NCBI RefSeq assembly: GCF_046557915.1
Contig: NZ_JBHEBG010000004.1
Location: 434,001 to 498,000 of the forward strand
Direction of reading: 5' to 3'
Origin: JBHEBG01 sp046557915
Lineage (GTDB): Bacteria; Bacteroidota; Bacteroidia; Flavobacteriales; Flavobacteriaceae
Length of the DNA stretch: 64,000 bases
In this document: positions 7,226 through 15,890 of the stretch, piece by piece
Position numbering within the stretch: the stretch's first letter is position 1
How the letters are laid out: every line of letters starts with the position of its first letter
Program-made: the position numbers and the translations under genes
The notes under the pieces: model-generated
The model's database searches: none
Told to the model about the DNA's origin: nothing
What the model saw: only the letters and a program-made list of their open reading frames with translations

Positions 7226-8934
7226 TAATGCAGTTTCAACTCGGTGAGTATCCGAGTTATTTTATCGTCCAAATCTTTTTCGACCAATTTAAAATCCTCG
7301 GCCTTGTTTAGCGGCGCGTTTATGCTGAAGTAAAATTTTATCTTAGGCTCTGTGCCACTTGGGCGTGCTGCCATCCGTGTTCCGTCCTCCGCAGTATAAA
7401 TAAGTACGTTAGATTGTGGTATGTTTATTTTTTCAGTCTTTCCGGTCAGTATGTTTTTCGCTACGGAGGTGTTATAGTCGTGGATCCAAACTACTTTGGA
7501 ACCGTCTATGGTTTTAACAGGATTCTCCCTAAAGTCTACCATCATTTGCTTTATCTCCTCGGCCCCGCTCATTCCTTTTTTGGTTAGGGAGACCAACTTT
7601 TCTTTGTAGAAACCGCAATCTACATAACAGTTTATGAGGTCTTCATAAAAAGATCCTCCCATGGCCTTTGCGCTAGATCCTATTTCGCAGGCTAGTAGGG
7701 TAGCGGTAACCGCATCTTTGTCCCTTACAAAATCGCCTACCATAAAGCCAAAACTTTCCTCGCCCCCACCTACAAAATCTTGTTGTGGAAAATCCTTTAT
7801 CATTTTGGCAATCCATTTAAATCCGGTCAAGGCTGTTTTGCATTCCACTTTGTAGATCTCGGCCAGTTTGTCCATCATAGGAGTGGAAACAATGGTAGAG
7901 GCTATGTATTCGTTTCCTTTCATTCCTTTCTCCTGTCTTCTGTCCAACAAAAATTTGGTCATAAGGATCATGGTCTGATTACCGTTCAGAAGCTCCATAT
8001 TCCCTTCCAGGTTCCTTACGGCTATACCTAATCGATCACTATCGGGGTCCGTACCTACAACCATATCCGCTCCAATTTCCTCGGCTTTTTTAATGGCCAA
8101 GGTCAGTGCCTCTGGTTCTTCGGGATTTGGGGATACAACTGTGGGGAAATTTCCATCGGGCTCGGCTTGTTCTTCTATAATAGTTACGTTGGCATATCCG
8201 GCACGTTTTAGAACCTCTGGAATAGCGGTAATGGAGGTGCCGTGTAATGAGGTGAAAACAATTTTGAAGTTATCCTTTCCCTGTGATCCGAAGTCTCCAT
8301 TGGCCACGGAAGCGTTAATAAAAGCTTCGTCCACATCCTTATCAATCAGTTCTATGAGCGTTTCATCAGCATTAAATTTAACATCTTCAAAAGTAAGGCG
8401 GTCTATCTCATCAATGATTGCATTGTCTTGAGGAGGTACAATCTGTCCGCCATCTGTCCAATACACCTTATAACCGTTATATTCTGGAGGATTATGCGAT
8501 GCTGTTAATACAATACCTGCATGGCAGCCCAAGTGCCTTACAGCGAAGGAAAGCTCCGGTGTTGTGCGTAGTTCCGAAAACAAATACACTTTAATATTGT
8601 TTGCGGCAAAAACATCGGCTACAGTTTTGGCCAACGTATCACTATTATGACGGCAGTCGTAAGCTATGACTACTTTTATTGCTTCTGTCGAATATACTTT
8701 TTTTAAGTAATTGCTAAGTCCCTGAGTGTTTTTCCCCAAGGTATATTTGTTTATTCTATTGGTGCCAGCGCCCATTATGCCCCGCATGCCACCTGTGCCA
8801 AATTCTAAATCACGATAAAACCGATCCTTAATTTCCTCGGGATCCTTCTCCAGGAGCTGTTGTACTTCTTTTTTAGTTTCAGAATCGAAAAAATCGGTCA
8901 GCCAACTCTTGGCGGTATTTACAATAGGATCCAT
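7225..8934 (-). CDS. Phospho-sugar mutase (phosphoglucomutase/phosphomannomutase family)
   Basis: The product has 569 residues, the usual length for the large Bacteroidota alpha-D-phosphohexomutase. It contains FGTGGMRG near 45-52, the phosphoserine loop TASHNP at 144-149 (Ser146), the metal loop DPDSDR at 296-301, the sugar loop GGGEESFGF and the phosphate-binding RPSGTEPKIKFY near the C-terminus. It interconverts 1- and 6-phosphates of glucose and/or mannose, feeding glycogen and nucleotide-sugar synthesis. It is translationally coupled to the downstream exporter gene and lies 32 bases after the glycosyltransferase gene, suggesting a cell-envelope sugar context. Substrate preference cannot be read from the sequence. 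Confidence 0.95.
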   Translation of the reverse strand: MDPIVNTAKSWLTDFFDSETKKEVQQLLEKDPEEIKDRFYRDLEFGTGGMRGIMGAGTNRINKYTLGKNTQGLSNYLKKVYSTEAIKVVIAYDCRHNSDTLAKTVADVFAANNIKVYLFSELRTTPELSFAVRHLGCHAGIVLTASHNPPEYNGYKVYWTDGGQIVPPQDNAIIDEIDRLTFEDVKFNADETLIELIDKDVDEAFINASVANGDFGSQGKDNFKIVFTSLHGTSITAIPEVLKRAGYANVTIIEEQAEPDGNFPTVVSPNPEEPEALTLAIKKAEEIGADMVVGTDPDSDRLGIAVRNLEGNMELLNGNQTMILMTKFLLDRRQEKGMKGNEYIASTIVSTPMMDKLAEIYKVECKTALTGFKWIAKMIKDFPQQDFVGGGEESFGFMVGDFVRDKDAVTATLLACEIGSSAKAMGGSFYEDLINCYVDCGFYKEKLVSLTKKGMSGAEEIKQMMVDFRENPVKTIDGSKVVWIHDYNTSVAKNILTGKTEKINIPQSNVLIYTAEDGTRMAARPSGTEPKIKFYFSINAPLNKAEDFKLVEKDLDDKITRILTELKLH

Positions 8935-8966
8935 ATACGTTTGGAGATTTATTTAACACTTCAAAA

Positions 8967-9941
8967 TTACGAAGAATATTGGTTTTCTTTTGGTCTTAGA
9001 TTTAATTCCTCGGAAATAGTATAGCGTGTTTCATTTTTTCGCGACCGTACCATAATTTCACCTAAAAAACCTGCCAAAAAGAGCTGGGTACCAATTATCA
9101 TGGAAGTTAGAGAGATAAAAAATTGGGGGCGGTCTGTTATAAGTCTACCCGTTGGGTGAATAAATAGTTTGTCGATCCCTAAATACAGCGCAAACCCCAA
9201 ACCTATTAAAAACATAACTACACCCAAGGCACCAAAGAGATGCATTGGCCGCCTACCGAATTTGGAAACGAACCATATGGTTATTAAATCTAAAAAGCCA
9301 TTTATGAAACGTTCCATACCAAATTTAGTTTTACCGTATTTTCTTGCTTGGTGCTGTACCACTTTCTCGTCTATTTTAGAAAAGCCGGCGCTTTTGGCCA
9401 GTACTGGTATGTAGCGATGCATTTCGCCCGATACTTCAATGGTCTTCACCACCTCTTTTTTGAAAGCCTTTAGGCCACAGTTAAAATCGTGCAGTTTTAC
9501 ACCAGATGTTCTGCGAGCCGCCCAATTGAATAGTTTGGAGGGGAGGTTTTTACTGATTACGGAATCGTACCGCTTTTTCTTCCATCCAGAGATTAGATCG
9601 TAATTTTCCTTGGAGATGAGCCTGTACAATTCCGGAATTTCCTCGGGGTTGTCCTGCAAGTCGGCATCCATGGTTATCACCACATCTCCATTGGCAGCTT
9701 TAAAACCTGCATGCAATGCCTGCGATTTCCCAAAATTCTTTAGAAACCTAATACCCTTAACCTGGGGATTGGTTTCCGAAAGGGAGGTTATTATTTCCCA
9801 AGAACCGTCGTTGCTACCGTCGTCTATAAAAAGGATTTCATATAAAAAACCGTTGGACTGCATCACTTTTACAATCCAATCGTGCAGCTCTTCTATGGAT
9901 TCTTCTTCGTTGAGCAGCGGAATAACTATGGACAAATTCAT
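8967..9941 (-). CDS. Membrane glycosyltransferase family 2 (polyprenyl-phosphate sugar transferase type)
   Basis: The product has 324 residues. A GT-A domain opens with SIVIPLLNEEESIEEL and the donor-binding FIDDGSNDGS, with the DxD-like MDADLQD and DFNCGLKAFKKEV acceptor region. Two C-terminal transmembrane helices follow (about 232-256 and 270-295). This is the layout of dolichyl/undecaprenyl-phosphate mannose, glucose or aminoarabinose transferases (DPM1/ArnC/GtrB-like). It would charge a lipid carrier with a sugar at the inner membrane. It heads the run into the phosphomutase and ABC exporter genes, consistent with envelope glycan work, though linkage to the exporter is inference. Confidence 0.9.
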   Translation of the reverse strand: MNLSIVIPLLNEEESIEELHDWIVKVMQSNGFLYEILFIDDGSNDGSWEIITSLSETNPQVKGIRFLKNFGKSQALHAGFKAANGDVVITMDADLQDNPEEIPELYRLISKENYDLISGWKKKRYDSVISKNLPSKLFNWAARRTSGVKLHDFNCGLKAFKKEVVKTIEVSGEMHRYIPVLAKSAGFSKIDEKVVQHQARKYGKTKFGMERFINGFLDLITIWFVSKFGRRPMHLFGALGVVMFLIGLGFALYLGIDKLFIHPTGRLITDRPQFFISLTSMIIGTQLFLAGFLGEIMVRSRKNETRYTISEELNLRPKENQYSS

Positions 9942-9983
9942 TGAATACTTTTGGGAAATCTATTCAAAAGTACAAATTTACTA

Positions 9984-10502
9984 TCAATAAGCGGGCTTTT
10001 GCTTTTTCATGAATAGGCCCGTTACCAATGCAATGATCAACCCTAGAATTATATTGATAATCAGGTAAAAAGGATATCCCATCCAAAAGAATTTTAGGCT
10101 CATCTCTTTCTGCTGTTGTATGGCCTCTGCCGACAACTCTCCGGAAGCTTCTACCTCTGCCATGCGATAATCAATGGTTTTCTGGGCAAAATCCGGATCT
10201 ATGAAGTTAGAAAGAATCAAAGAATAAATTACCCCAATAATAGCGGCAACTAGGGCGATACCGGCACCCAATTTAAGTGCCTCGCTAAGTGTTAGGAAAC
10301 CTCCATTGGCTTTTTTATAGCTAAAAATACCCCATACAATTACAGCTACCATCATGGTAATGCCTATGATGGTATTGGAAATCTCTTGTGTGTAATGGGC
10401 ATCCATGGTATACAACATTATGCCAAAGGCAACTCCAAGTGCCCCTAGAATAAGTCCGTAGTTCAGTGAAAATTTTCCTGTTTTGGGTTGGTTTTCTTCC
10501 AT
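9984..10502 (-). CDS. DUF4199 integral membrane protein
   Basis: The product has 172 residues with four predicted transmembrane helices (about 13-32, 40-60, 77-98, 140-165). A conserved YKKANGGFLTLSEALKLG segment lies between helices 2 and 3, and IDPDFAQKTIDYRMAE precedes helix 4. These features define DUF4199, a family almost confined to Bacteroidota and often placed directly upstream of a GT2 gene, as here (42-base gap). No function is known; the recurring pairing suggests help in lipid-carrier glycosyl transfer, which is inference. Confidence 0.85.
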   Translation of the reverse strand: MEENQPKTGKFSLNYGLILGALGVAFGIMLYTMDAHYTQEISNTIIGITMMVAVIVWGIFSYKKANGGFLTLSEALKLGAGIALVAAIIGVIYSLILSNFIDPDFAQKTIDYRMAEVEASGELSAEAIQQQKEMSLKFFWMGYPFYLIINIILGLIIALVTGLFMKKQKPAY

Positions 10503-10602
10503 TTTAAGAATTGTTTATAGGTTTTATATAGATTAGTTGCTCCGCACAGACTTTTGTTACATTTAAAAATACGATTTTCTTTGCCTTTTTTAAGAATTAA
10601 AA

Positions 10603-10632
10603 TTGTTGTTTTGAGAAAAATAAGTAAATTTG
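10603..10632 (+). promoter_or_regulatory. Bacteroidota-type promoter for the L31 gene
   Basis: TTG at 10603-10605 and TAAATTTG at 10625-10632, separated by 19 bases, match the -33 TTG / -7 TAnnTTTG consensus. The element lies 38 bases before the start codon. Confidence 0.75.
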
Positions 10633-10669
10633 CACCTCTAAAATCTAGAAGACGTAAAGATTAGTTAAG

Positions 10670-10927
10670 ATGAGAAAAGACATACATCCGGAGAATTATA
10701 GAATGGTAGCCTTTAAAGACATGTCCAATGACGATGTTTTTATCACCAAGTCTACCGCAGATACTAAAGAGACTTTGGAAGTGGATGGCGTTGAGTATCC
10801 TTTAGTGAAATTGGAAATTTCCAGAACATCACATCCTTTCTACACCGGAAAATCCAAATTGATCGATACAGCAGGGCGTATTGATAAGTTCAAGAATAAG
10901 TACAAAAAATTTAAGAAAGAGGAATAA
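10670..10927 (+). CDS. rpmE2: Type B 50S ribosomal protein L31
   Basis: The product has 85 residues. It starts MRKDIHPENYRMVAFKDMSN, carries the SRTSHPFYTGKSKLIDTAGRIDKF segment that marks L31, and ends in a basic helix (KNKYKKFKKEE). There is no cysteine, so this is the zinc-independent (C-minus, type B) form. L31 bridges the ribosomal subunits. A strong promoter precedes it and a strong hairpin terminator follows, so it is monocistronic. In organisms with both forms the type B version is used under zinc limitation; whether a second copy exists here is not visible. Confidence 0.97.
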   Translation: MRKDIHPENYRMVAFKDMSNDDVFITKSTADTKETLEVDGVEYPLVKLEISRTSHPFYTGKSKLIDTAGRIDKFKNKYKKFKKEE

Positions 10928-10950
10928 AATTCTTTTCTGCAATATAAAGT

Positions 10951-10985
10951 TACGCCCCCGATAGCATCGGGGGCGTATTTTTTTT
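10951..10985 (+). terminator. Strong Rho-independent terminator after L31
   Basis: TACGCCCCCGAT pairs perfectly with ATCGGGGGCGTA over an AGC loop, followed by eight T. Confidence 0.95.
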
Positions 10986-11007
10986 AATTTTATTCAAAAT
11001 CCAACCA

Positions 11008-12192
11008 ATGAACTACATTCTTTTTGACGGACCAGTTAGAAAAGCCCTATTGCCCCTTACCTATACGAGACCTGTAGCCGAAATTAGAATAGGAATACTG
11101 ACCATTCGCGAAAAATGGGAAAAATACTTGGGGTATACCACTACTTCGCTAACGGAGGAATATCTTTCGGAAAAGTATCCTATGGTAGAGATGGAACGCA
11201 ACATAATGATCAATGCCTCTTTTTTACCTAATCCAACTTTAGTCCGTGCCGTAAAGGCACTAAAAGAAAGGGAAGCCATTTTTTATGGCGAGGAAGTTAT
11301 TGCCTTTTTCTCTTTGGAGACTCAGGAAAATATAGATTTTGAAGACTATAAATGTATTGAGTTTGAAGAAGATGTTCTTCGGATTCAACATACTTGGGAT
11401 ATCTTTTCCAAAAATGGGGAAGCGCTTCAAGCAGATTTTGATCTTATCACTAAGGATAGGAAAAGCGCCGCAATTTCTAAAACCAATACGGTATTGAACC
11501 CTCAAAACATTTTTTTGGAAGAGGGGGCAAAGGTAGAGTGCAGTATCCTTAACGCAAATGAAGGGCCAATATATATTGGCAAGGATGCAGAGGTTTTGGA
11601 AGGTAATATGATTAGGGGCGGATTTGCACTTTGTGAAAAGGCCGTGGTAAAAATGGGTGCTAAAATTTATGGCCCTACCACAGTAGGACCCCGTGGCAAG
11701 GTATGCGGTGAGATAAACAATTCGGTGATCTTTGCCAACTCCAGTAAGGGGCACGATGGATATCTTGGGAACTCTGTTTTAGGCGAGTGGTGTAATATTG
11801 GGGCGGACACCAATAATTCCAATCTTAAGAATAACTTCGATCAGGTGCGCCTTTGGAGTTATGAAACCGAAGGTTTTGCACGGACCGGACTCCAATTTTG
11901 CGGTTTAATCATGGGCGATCATAGCAAATGTGGCATTAATACAATGTTCAATACAGGTACAGTGGTAGGTGTTAACGCCAATATTTTTGGAAGCGGCTTT
12001 CCAAGAAATTTTATTCCTAGCTTTAGTTGGGGAGGAGCAGCTGGTTTTACTACTTACCTTCCAAAAAAAGCGTTTGAAGCGGCAAAGGTAATGATGGCAC
12101 GCCGAAAAGCGGAGTTTAACGAAGAAGAAGCTTCTATATTGAACCACGTTTTTGAAGAAACAAAAAAATGGCGTAAAAGTTACCATAGCTAA
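11008..12192 (+). CDS. GlmU-family protein (putative sugar nucleotidyltransferase with left-handed beta-helix)
   Basis: The product has 394 residues. The N-terminus (MNYILFDGPVRKALLPLTYTRPVAEIRIGILTIREKW) is that of the Bacteroidota 'GlmU family', which has LxPLTxTRPVxxxRxG but not the GxGTRM loop of true pyrophosphorylases. The second half has hexapeptide-like turns (IGKDAEVLEGNMIRGG, VKMGAKIYGPTTVGP, LGEWCNIGADTNNSNLKNN) forming a left-handed beta-helix, where acyl or nucleotidyl transfer takes place in GlmU relatives. It is distinct from canonical GlmU and its substrate is unknown. It sits between the L31 terminator and mtaB. Confidence 0.85.
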   Translation: MNYILFDGPVRKALLPLTYTRPVAEIRIGILTIREKWEKYLGYTTTSLTEEYLSEKYPMVEMERNIMINASFLPNPTLVRAVKALKEREAIFYGEEVIAFFSLETQENIDFEDYKCIEFEEDVLRIQHTWDIFSKNGEALQADFDLITKDRKSAAISKTNTVLNPQNIFLEEGAKVECSILNANEGPIYIGKDAEVLEGNMIRGGFALCEKAVVKMGAKIYGPTTVGPRGKVCGEINNSVIFANSSKGHDGYLGNSVLGEWCNIGADTNNSNLKNNFDQVRLWSYETEGFARTGLQFCGLIMGDHSKCGINTMFNTGTVVGVNANIFGSGFPRNFIPSFSWGGAAGFTTYLPKKAFEAAKVMMARRKAEFNEEEASILNHVFEETKKWRKSYHS

Positions 12193-12236
12193 ATTAACGG
12201 AACTATCCATTTCTTTATACTTAGCGCATAAGTTGG

Positions 12237-12244
12237 TATATTTG
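12237..12244 (+). promoter_or_regulatory. Likely -7 promoter element (TATATTTG) of mtaB
   Basis: TATATTTG lies 29 bases before the mtaB ATG and matches TAnnTTTG. The -33 side is only T-rich (TTTCTTTA about 22 bases upstream), so this is a moderate call. Confidence 0.5.
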
Positions 12245-12272
12245 CAATCCAAAAAAATCAGCATCGAATTCC

Positions 12273-13601
12273 ATGGAAAGGAAAGTAGCATTTTATACTT
12301 TGGGATGTAAACTTAATTTTTCCGAAACCTCTACTATAGCCAGGGGCTTTCAGGAAGATGGGTATTTGCGTGTGGATTTTTCGGAGCCGGCGGATATGTA
12401 CGTCATCAATACTTGTTCGGTCACAGAAAATGCAGACAAACGTTTTAAGACCATTGTTAAGCAAGCGCAAAAAACCAATCCAAAGGCCTTTATTGCAGCC
12501 ATTGGTTGTTATGCCCAACTAAAGCCAGAGCAACTGGCATCGGTAGATGGGGTAGACCTTGTGTTGGGAGCCACGGAAAAGTTTAAGATTGCCGATTATA
12601 TTAATGATCTATCCAAAAACGACTTTGGAGAAGTGCATTCCTGTGAAATTGGGGAGGCAGACTTTTATGTGGGTAGCTATGCCATTGGCGATAGGACCAG
12701 GGCTTTTTTGAAAGTACAGGACGGATGCGATTACAAATGTACTTATTGTACCATTCCCTTGGCCCGGGGTATATCGCGTAGCGATAGTCTAGAAAATGTA
12801 TTGAAAAATGCATCGGAAATAGCTGAGCAAGGCATCAAGGAAATTGTGCTCACAGGCGTCAATATAGGAGATTATGGAAAGGGTGAGTTTGGCGACAAAA
12901 AGCACGAGCACACTTTTTTGGACCTTGTTAAGGCTCTGGACAAAAAACAAGGTATTCATCGGCTACGTATTTCTTCCATAGAACCCAATCTACTGAAGGA
13001 TGAAACCATAGACTTCGTTACCCGTAGCAATTCTTTTGTACCGCATTTTCATATACCCTTGCAAAGCGGAAGTAATACCATTCTAAAATTGATGCGCAGA
13101 CGTTATCAAAAAGAGGTATACGTAGATCGCGTTAATAGAATAAAAGAAAGGATGCCCCATGCCTGTATAGGCGTAGACGTCATTGTTGGCTTTCCGGGGG
13201 AGACCGAGGAACATTTTTTGGAGACCTACCATTTCCTTAATACGTTGGATATTTCTTATCTACACGTGTTTACCTATTCTGAACGAGACAATACAGTAGC
13301 GGCTTCCATGGAGGGTGTAGTATCTAAAAAAGTAAGGAACAAGCGGAGCAGAATGCTCAGGGGCCTGTCCGTAAAAAAACGAAGGGCCTTTTATGAAAGT
13401 CAGTTGGGAAGTGAAAGAACCGTACTTTTTGAAGGGGAGAACAAACAAGGGTTTATACAAGGATTTACAGAGAATTATGTTAAGGTAAAAACTCCTTGGA
13501 ATCCGGAATTGGTAAACACCTTACAAAAAGTAGTGCTTACCGAAATTGCTGAAGACGGCTTGGTTAGGATGCAATTCTCGACAGATAGGGTAATGGCATA
13601 A
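12273..13601 (+). CDS. mtaB: tRNA t6A37 methylthiotransferase MtaB
   Basis: The product has 442 residues. The N-terminal MTTase domain carries three cluster cysteines in YTLGCKLN, INTCSVTENAD and IGCYAQLKPE. The radical-SAM motif is CDYKCTYCTIP (CxxxCxxC) near residue 150, and HIPLQSGSNTILKLMRRRY is the typical core segment. The C-terminal part matches a TRAM-like domain. The enzyme adds a methylthio group to N6-threonylcarbamoyladenosine at position 37 of ANN-decoding tRNAs. The LGCKLN and SRSDS features and the length fit the MtaB subgroup rather than MiaB or RimO. It is transcribed alone. Confidence 0.93.
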   Translation: MERKVAFYTLGCKLNFSETSTIARGFQEDGYLRVDFSEPADMYVINTCSVTENADKRFKTIVKQAQKTNPKAFIAAIGCYAQLKPEQLASVDGVDLVLGATEKFKIADYINDLSKNDFGEVHSCEIGEADFYVGSYAIGDRTRAFLKVQDGCDYKCTYCTIPLARGISRSDSLENVLKNASEIAEQGIKEIVLTGVNIGDYGKGEFGDKKHEHTFLDLVKALDKKQGIHRLRISSIEPNLLKDETIDFVTRSNSFVPHFHIPLQSGSNTILKLMRRRYQKEVYVDRVNRIKERMPHACIGVDVIVGFPGETEEHFLETYHFLNTLDISYLHVFTYSERDNTVAASMEGVVSKKVRNKRSRMLRGLSVKKRRAFYESQLGSERTVLFEGENKQGFIQGFTENYVKVKTPWNPELVNTLQKVVLTEIAEDGLVRMQFSTDRVMA

Positions 13602-13626
13602 AAAAACCTCTCGAGTGGAGAGGTTT
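13598..13626 (-). terminator. Terminator of the small GNAT gene (minus strand)
   Basis: AAACCTCTC pairs with GAGAGGTTT. The run of seven A on the plus strand places the U-tract on minus-strand RNA, so it serves the gene ending at 13634. It overlaps the last codons of mtaB on the other strand. Confidence 0.8.
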
Positions 13627-13633
13627 GAAGAAG

Positions 13634-13927
13634 TTAGATGCGTATGCCTACCGGTAACATTTCTTTGTATTGCCGGTTTTTTCTTAAAAACCCTGCAATT
13701 TGCGGACTGGTAGGAACCACTCGAAGATTTTTCTCTTGTATGTGGTTAAGCACACCTTTGATAAAATCCTCTTTAAAATTTTCTTTTACAATCTCTTCAG
13801 GAATAACCAACTTGGTTAGAAAAACTTTACGTTCTTGTGATGAGTACTCAATCTTGGCTAAATGACCATCCATTCTAGTTTCAAATTGGCGTAAGAAACT
13901 ATTATCCTTAATTTCTACTTCATTCAT
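13634..13927 (-). CDS. Small GNAT-fold acetyltransferase-like protein (CG-type)
   Basis: The product has 97 residues. It starts MNEVEIKDNSFLRQFETRMDG and has strand pairs LAKIEYSSQERKVFLTKLVIPEE, then a helix with DFIKGVLNHIQEKNLRVVPTSPQIAGFLRKNRQY. The 'G.LA.I.Y......I.LT...VP......G....LV...L......K..VVP.CP.. ..F..K...Y' pattern matches the ~90-residue one-domain acetyltransferase family related to human GTLF/NATD1. The usual acetyl-CoA P-loop (RGxG) is replaced by EIVKENFKEDF, so catalytic competence is doubtful. It converges on mtaB and has its own terminator. Confidence 0.75.
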   Translation of the reverse strand: MNEVEIKDNSFLRQFETRMDGHLAKIEYSSQERKVFLTKLVIPEEIVKENFKEDFIKGVLNHIQEKNLRVVPTSPQIAGFLRKNRQYKEMLPVGIRI

Positions 13928-14098
13928 ATAGTTTGATTTTTAATTTTGATTGGTCTTAAAACTACAACGTTCTCAAATTGTAATTTAAAATCACTGGTTG
14001 GATTAAGTTATTATTTCTTCGGGGTTAAATTTTGGTTAGGACAGCAAAAGTACTAAAAAAAATGGTAATTTCCTATTTTTACGGAGAGTTAACACAAC

Positions 14099-14761
14099 AT
14101 GACCATTAACAAAATACACGTTTACTTTATGCCGGGAATGGCTGCAAATTCTACAATTTTCAGCAATATCTCCTTACCGAAAAAACAGTTTGAACAGCAT
14201 TTTCTGGATTGGTTTGTTCCCGAAAAAGGAGCAACATTACAGGAATATGCTTTGGCAATGAGCAAAAGAATAGTACACAAAAATCCAGTTTTGGTAGGTG
14301 TTTCCTTTGGGGGCATGTTGGTACAGGAAATAGCAAAACACATCGAGGTAAAAAAAGTGGTTATCGTATCTAGCGTAAAAACAAAATCCGAATTACCAAA
14401 ACGTATGATTTTTGCCAGATATACCAAAATCCACAAATTACTTCCCACGGGTTTGGTAAACAATGTGGAATTGTTGGCCAAATACGCATTTGGGGAGACG
14501 GTAACAAAAAGATTGGAACTTTACGAACAATATCTTTCCATAAGGGACAAGTACTACATAGATTGGTCCATAGATCAAATAGTTAATTGGGAACCAAAAG
14601 AATCCCCGTCCAATTTGGTGCACATCCATGGCGAAAAGGACGCAGTGTTTCCCAAGGTCAACATTAAAAACTGTATTACCGTTAAAAACGGTACCCATGC
14701 CATGATCATTCATAGATTTAAATGGTTTAATGAACATTTGCCTGCAATTATATTGGAATAA
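14099..14761 (+). CDS. Alpha/beta-hydrolase fold protein
   Basis: The product has 220 residues with no signal peptide. The nucleophile elbow is GVSFGGM (Ser near residue 69), with HIHGEKDAVFP as the acid loop and GTHAMIIHR as the catalytic His region. Lack of a lid domain and the short length fit small esterase or thioesterase-like hydrolases; the substrate is unknown. It stands alone between two divergent or convergent small genes. An AT-rich spacer of 170 bases precedes it. Confidence 0.8.
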   Translation: MTINKIHVYFMPGMAANSTIFSNISLPKKQFEQHFLDWFVPEKGATLQEYALAMSKRIVHKNPVLVGVSFGGMLVQEIAKHIEVKKVVIVSSVKTKSELPKRMIFARYTKIHKLLPTGLVNNVELLAKYAFGETVTKRLELYEQYLSIRDKYYIDWSIDQIVNWEPKESPSNLVHIHGEKDAVFPKVNIKNCITVKNGTHAMIIHRFKWFNEHLPAIILE

Positions 14762-14920
14762 ATGAGTTATTTATTTCAAAGAAATAGAAGATTGGTCTAG
14801 ATATCCTATTACAATTAAGAAGTTTTTTTCCGCTAAATAATGGGCAATACCATTGTTAATTGTGAAAACGGGAAAGCTGTCAAAGATATTTTTAAATTAT
14901 TTCTTCAGTATATTTGAACT

Positions 14921-15883
14921 ATGAATAAAGTAAACGTTATGCGGTTTTTGAAAAATATTTTGATGGGTTTGGGATTGGTTTTTGTATTGGGCAGTCTAAT
15001 TTTTGCCGTGCAAAATACAGGTGATGTAGCCAGTGTAGAAAAGGACGAACAAATGGACAATGAAGTTAAGGGGTATAGGATTTCTGCCATCGATATTCCC
15101 AAAGATCTTAGTTTTGCTGGGGAATCTGTTCCTTCCGATGACCCGGAGATCATGGAGCGTGTAGACCGCGAATTTTTGGTCAATACCTATTGGCAATCTA
15201 ACGCATTGCTCTTAATGAAAAGAGCCAACAAATATTTTCCTATCATAGAGCCAATTTTGGCAAAGAATGGGATTCCGGACGATTTTAAATATTTGGCCGT
15301 TGCGGAGAGTGGGCTACAAAATGTGGTATCTCCTGCGGGCGCTACTGGCTTTTGGCAAATAATGAGAGCCACCGGAAGGGAGTATGGATTAGAGGTAAAC
15401 ACCAATGTTGATGAGCGTTATCATATAGAAAAAGCAACGGAAGTGGCCTGCAGGTATCTAAAGAACTCAAAAAAGAAGTTTGGGAGTTGGACGTTGGCCG
15501 CAGCCTCGTACAATGCAGGATCTGGTTCTATCAATAAATTTATGGGTATTCAGAAAGCTGAAGGATATTACGATTTGCTGTTGGGAGAAGAGACGGGCCG
15601 TTACGTTTTTAGGATTTTGGCAATTAAGGAAATCCTTTCCAATCCGGATAAATATGGTTTCGACATTGCCCAAGAAGATTTGTACAATTCCGTTCCCACC
15701 TTTACGGTGGAAGTTAACGAACCCATTGCCAACTTTGCCGATTTCGCCAAACTTTACGAAATAAATTACAAAGTATTAAAACGGCACAATCCATGGTTAA
15801 GGGAGCCACATCTCAACAACAACTCCCGTAAAACATATGCGATAGCGATTCCGAACAAGGGTTACTACAAAATTATTAAGTAA
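14921..15883 (+). CDS. Membrane-anchored lytic murein transglycosylase (MltD-like)
   Basis: The product has 320 residues. An N-terminal anchor (residues about 9-27) precedes an SLT domain: FKYLAVAESGLQNVVSPAGATGFWQIMRATG carries the catalytic Glu of 'ES' and the GxWQ motif, followed by YRYLKNSKKKFGSWTLAAASYNAG with the A-x-YNAG signature. It cleaves the MurNAc-GlcNAc bond to form 1,6-anhydro products. The C-terminal 50 residues (YKVLKRHNPWLREPHL) look like a degenerate LysM-type segment. A TATATTTG element at 14909-14916 lies so near ATG 14921 that the second ATG at 14939 (MRFLKN) may be the real start. Confidence 0.92.
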   Translation: MNKVNVMRFLKNILMGLGLVFVLGSLIFAVQNTGDVASVEKDEQMDNEVKGYRISAIDIPKDLSFAGESVPSDDPEIMERVDREFLVNTYWQSNALLLMKRANKYFPIIEPILAKNGIPDDFKYLAVAESGLQNVVSPAGATGFWQIMRATGREYGLEVNTNVDERYHIEKATEVACRYLKNSKKKFGSWTLAAASYNAGSGSINKFMGIQKAEGYYDLLLGEETGRYVFRILAIKEILSNPDKYGFDIAQEDLYNSVPTFTVEVNEPIANFADFAKLYEINYKVLKRHNPWLREPHLNNNSRKTYAIAIPNKGYYKIIK

Positions 15884-15890
15884 AGAAAAT

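Noticed and set aside
11260..11754. 164-codon minus-strand frame inside the GlmU-family gene
   Set aside because: It lies wholly opposite a conserved gene and shows no domain signature.
14909..14916. TATATTTG as the promoter of the lytic transglycosylase
   Set aside because: It lies only four bases before the first ATG and lacks a clear -33; kept only as a hint that ATG 14939 may be the start.
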